From positions 2,976,001 to 3,040,000 of the forward strand of contig NZ_CP127915.1 of NCBI RefSeq assembly GCF_032823475.1: DNA of 64,000 nucleotides, given 5' to 3'. Origin of the DNA: Acinetobacter sp. SAAs474 (GTDB taxonomy: Bacteria > Pseudomonadota > Gammaproteobacteria > Pseudomonadales > Moraxellaceae). Under the pieces are notes generated by a model that had not been told where the DNA came from, did no database searches, and worked only from the letters and a program-made list of their open reading frames with translations. A program made the translations under genes and the position numbers. Shown in pieces: positions 61,120-64,000 of the stretch; positions within the stretch are counted from its first letter, which is position 1, and each line of letters opens with the position of its first letter.

Positions 61120-64000
61120 CTACTTCGCCAACAATCCCCCTTGTCTCTGTTCCTGTCGAATCACAGCGCGTACGGCATTACCGATCATATCGCCAAGAAC
61201 TTTTTTATCACCGTTTGATGATTGAGTTGAAACACCTGAATCGGTGACTGTGACTTGGATTGAGATTTTATCCTCAGTGTTGCTCGTGGTTTTACTTGTA
61301 AAGCTAGCCACTTTTGGCAACCCAACTACACCACCATCGGAATACCCTTTCTGCCCCTTACGCATCGACTCAACCACACCAACACCACCTAGTCGTGCAA
61401 TATCAGCCTGAGAAAAGACAACTTCACCTTTATGGACAATGCCTGCTGGGTCATATTTACCACCGTGACCAGTGTAGCCGCCTTCGGAGAAGCCGGCGAT
61501 TGTTTGAGCTGCAATCAATCCGGCATTTGCATACCCCATCCCAAGAATCATTTGTGAATACATGGTTTTTTGAGCTAGTGTTAATGCAGATGGATCAGCC
61601 ATTACTTGAGCTGCCGCCAAATGTGTTGAAACCAATGTTGATGCTATCGAAAATGCTTGTTGAGCAGCCAGTGCAACCTTGTATGCTGATGACTGTTCTC
61701 CACTTGCATCTTTAATCGACTGTGTTAACTGAGACCATGTGGTTTGTCCTTGGGATAATAAATTACCCCAGATTTGTAGCTGACCTTGATATTGATTTCG
61801 CTGTAACTCTTGATACTTTTCAGAATATTCAGCCTGAATAGCAGCCTTGTTTTCCTCATGGGCACGAACAGCATTTTCCAACAAAAGATTGTATTGTTGC
61901 TGTGTTATCAATCTCTGCCTAAGCTCATCTTCATAAGCTCTATTTTTATTTAAAAGATTTTGAGTATTAGCGTCATAGGCAGATCTCTCATCAATACTTA
62001 ATGAGTAACCCTGTCTTTGGGATGAGTCTAATGAATAAAGCATTGCTTTTTGCTTAGCTTGATTCATTTCGCTTGCATTAGTTAGATCAAACTCTCGCAA
62101 TTTTAAAGCTTGAGTCCTTTTAAACTGATCAATCTCATACCGAGTTTGTGTATCTAATGCTTTTTTTCTCAAAGCAATTTCAGCTTCAGAATATTGACCC
62201 TCTGCAGTTAAACGCTGAATATTAATATCACGCGTGTTTTGAAGCTTTTGCTCTTCAGTCCACTTGTATGCATTTAATTCAGCATCTAATTGCAGTTTAG
62301 CAATCTGATCTTGAGCATCATAACGAGCATTGATTTGGGGAATTAAAGCTTGTTGGCCAAGAATAGTCGCTCTATTGATTTCTTCATCACGAAGCTTAGA
62401 ACGCTTAACGGCATCAGTGTCATATTGAATTTGAAGCTGTTTGACTTCTTCCTCAGTTTTGGCACGGGCCTTATAAGCCTCATCCTGAAACTTAGACAAG
62501 TCTTTAATTGCACTCATTATATTTTCAGGATCTTTACCCAAGATTTCACTAATCTTATTGTAGTAGCTATCTTGCTTTGAGAGATGACTGGCAGCCTTAG
62601 TTTTACCTAATTTCCCCTTACCATCATAATCCCAGCCAATACCATTTTTACCAACAATCTTTTCGATGGTACGGTAATCAAGATTATCATTAGTTAATGC
62701 CTTTCTTGATGATGCATAACTCTTTCCTGACATGACCTCCTGTACAAAAAACTTTGCCATTGCATCTAGTGAATCTTGGGTTTGCTGAATCTTCCCCTTG
62801 CTATCCAAAAGGCCTTGACCTTGGAGAGATTGCATTAACTGAGTTGATCTTACTTTTTGCCACGAAAGAAAGCCTGTATTGGTGTAACCATTATTACTAT
62901 CCTTGTGACTCCCAAACATAGCATCTGCTCTATAATCATTTTCACGGCCAACCTGTGCAGTCATCACACGAGCTTGTTTATCACCTAAACCAGCATTTCT
63001 AAATGCCTGATAAACTCGAAGCATATTCCGTACTTTTTCATCATTACCAGCTAAAAGAGCAGCTTGTTTTTCGGATAGCTTTAAATGCTTTTCTTTCTCC
63101 TTGGTTGCTTCACGCTCTGCATTATTTCTATCGTCAATAATTTTTTTATTGGCTTGCTCAATCGCATTAACACGTAATGCCTCTTGGGCCAACTCTGTAG
63201 TGAACTTAACATTGTTCTTTCTAGCCCACTGTGATGCCTCGAGTATTGCCTTGATTTGATCTTCAGATAAACCTTTTGCGAGTAATTGCTGAGTAAAAAC
63301 AGCTTCAAACTCTTTATTGTACAGAGATGATTTATAGTCTTTTTGTGCTTTTGCTGCCTTTTGTGCTGCAATTTCATTAGCACTTAAGCTCTTTGTATTT
63401 TCATCAACACCGACGGCACTTGTTTGTGCATCACGCCCTGCCAATACAACTTCTCGGCCAAAAAGATGTAGCTTTTCCTTAGAATTTTTGGACTCCTCAG
63501 TGTGTTTAACAAATTGAAAGATATTTTCTTTTAATGCGGTGTAAATATCTTTACTGATCCGCAGTTCATTAAACTTTTTCAAAGCGGTAGTCATGCTGAT
63601 AGTGCCATTCTGAGCATCGTCAACAACCTTAACTATATCTTTGTTACCAGAGTATAGTCGCTTAATTGCAGTCAACTGAATGTTAACCTGACTACTAGAT
63701 TCAGCTAATGCTTTATTTTGGCGCTCGAAAGCCTCTGCCATATCATTAATGGCATCATCTTTCTCAAGCCCCTTAAGTGCAAGTAGCTCATTCTTAGCTT
63801 TTTTGGCAACACTGGCTTGTTCTTCTAGTTTTTTATTAGCCTCTGATGCTTTACCTTGCATATAAATATAACCAGCAGCCAAGGCGGTTACACTCCATGT
63901 CAATGCGCCCACTGGACCACCAACCAGGGCTAGCATACGAGATCCAGCCAATTGGCTAGCATTCAGTGCATTTTGTGCGGCAGTTTGAGCAGTAGTTGCA
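61120..64000 (-). CDS. Phage tail tape measure protein, N-terminus cut by window edge
   Basis: The frame enters from the right edge and runs for 959 codons to the stop at 61120. Near the edge is a hydrophobic segment (GGPVGALTWSVTALAAGYIY), then long coiled-coil regions. The stretch encoded at about 62500-63030 looks like a lysozyme-like domain (MTAQVGRENDYRADAMFGSH, then NTGFLSWQKVR). The C-terminus has the conserved Gly-rich tape measure end (GGYTGHGGKYDPAGIVHKGE, then VVFSQADIARLGG). It sets tail length and may open the cell wall. It is the first visible gene of the tail tip cluster. Confidence 0.92.
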   Translation of the reverse strand, partial: ATTAQTAAQNALNASQLAGSRMLALVGGPVGALTWSVTALAAGYIYMQGKASEANKKLEEQASVAKKAKNELLALKGLEKDDAINDMAEAFERQNKALAESSSQVNIQLTAIKRLYSGNKDIVKVVDDAQNGTISMTTALKKFNELRISKDIYTALKENIFQFVKHTEESKNSKEKLHLFGREVVLAGRDAQTSAVGVDENTKSLSANEIAAQKAAKAQKDYKSSLYNKEFEAVFTQQLLAKGLSEDQIKAILEASQWARKNNVKFTTELAQEALRVNAIEQANKKIIDDRNNAEREATKEKEKHLKLSEKQAALLAGNDEKVRNMLRVYQAFRNAGLGDKQARVMTAQVGRENDYRADAMFGSHKDSNNGYTNTGFLSWQKVRSTQLMQSLQGQGLLDSKGKIQQTQDSLDAMAKFFVQEVMSGKSYASSRKALTNDNLDYRTIEKIVGKNGIGWDYDGKGKLGKTKAASHLSKQDSYYNKISEILGKDPENIMSAIKDLSKFQDEAYKARAKTEEEVKQLQIQYDTDAVKRSKLRDEEINRATILGQQALIPQINARYDAQDQIAKLQLDAELNAYKWTEEQKLQNTRDINIQRLTAEGQYSEAEIALRKKALDTQTRYEIDQFKRTQALKLREFDLTNASEMNQAKQKAMLYSLDSSQRQGYSLSIDERSAYDANTQNLLNKNRAYEDELRQRLITQQQYNLLLENAVRAHEENKAAIQAEYSEKYQELQRNQYQGQLQIWGNLLSQGQTTWSQLTQSIKDASGEQSSAYKVALAAQQAFSIASTLVSTHLAAAQVMADPSALTLAQKTMYSQMILGMGYANAGLIAAQTIAGFSEGGYTGHGGKYDPAGIVHKGEVVFSQADIARLGGVGVVESMRKGQKGYSDGGVVGLPKVASFTSKTTSNTEDKISIQVTVTDSGVSTQSSNGDKKVLGDMIGNAVRAVIRQEQRQGGLLAK

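Larger units (their letters stand above)
49269..64000. mobile_element. Lambda-like (siphovirus) prophage, left end to tape measure; right part outside window
   Basis: A rightward integrase next to tRNA-Arg is followed by leftward phage genes in the reversed lambda late order: Rz/Rz1, endolysin, holin, tail fibre, J, I, K, L, M and the tape measure. All lysis and tail genes seen are full length, so the element may be functional, but head, packaging, replication and repressor genes are not visible. Confidence 0.93.

Overview
The window looks like a chromosomal segment of an Acinetobacter-type gammaproteobacterium (Moraxellaceae). It is AT-rich, and its gene content fits that genus: a DcaP-like porin, free-standing trpGDC, neighbouring ubiC/ubiA, cysDN, a glnA with an RpoN-type promoter, and many small hypothetical genes. 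The genus call is inferred from gene content and style, not from a database search.

Layout. 1-12.8 kb is housekeeping and accessory metabolism: a quinone oxidoreductase, a thioredoxin-like gene preceded by seven copies of a 7-bp repeat, a padR-DUF3861-DUF2798 operon with a 20-bp palindrome in its promoter, a large GDPD lipoprotein, cysN/cysD, lysS, a YqiA-like esterase and apt. At 12.9-13.8 kb lies an 840-bp IS5-family insertion sequence with a frameshifted transposase. 14.2-31.4 kb carries tRNA-Asn, ubiA/ubiC, glnA (sigma-54 promoter and an NtrC-like site), trpGDC, and an exact 584-bp tandem duplication spanning the smr/folE junction. It continues with hemE-DUF817, an L,D-transpeptidase, a pirin, pnuC, FKBP and yaeQ genes, and a CobW-type GTPase.

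31.7-37.7 kb holds a small secreted protein, an MhpA-like flavin monooxygenase, a tetR-MFS-lysR block with a perfect 18-bp palindrome before tetR, and a hot-dog thioesterase. 38-49 kb is a surface and transport block: patatin-like lipoprotein, AGCS symporter, GltS, DcaP-like porin, PrpF isomerase and an APC amino-acid permease. Long AT-rich intergenic stretches separate these genes, and two very small unlisted ORFs lie in them.

From 49.2 kb to the end there is a lambda-like prophage integrated next to tRNA-Arg(CCT). The integrase reads rightward from the tRNA end; everything else visible is the leftward late region in reverse order: spanins Rz/Rz1, endolysin, holin, SGNH-esterase tail fibre, DUF4376 protein, tail tip J, I, K, L, M, and a tape measure protein cut by the window edge. 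A rightward gene interrupts the tail operon and lies antisense to a 60-aa HTH-like ORF that has a strong ribosome binding site. The distal attachment site, regulators and head genes lie outside the window.

The most unusual items are the antisense gene pair in the tail operon, a heptad 'ID' repeat inside tail protein L, a duplicated receptor-type module ahead of an SGNH esterase in the tail fibre, a four-copy repeat array abutting the integrase start, the exact smr/folE tandem duplication, and the 7-bp tandem array at the thioredoxin-like gene. No CRISPR array or recognisable known defence system was seen.
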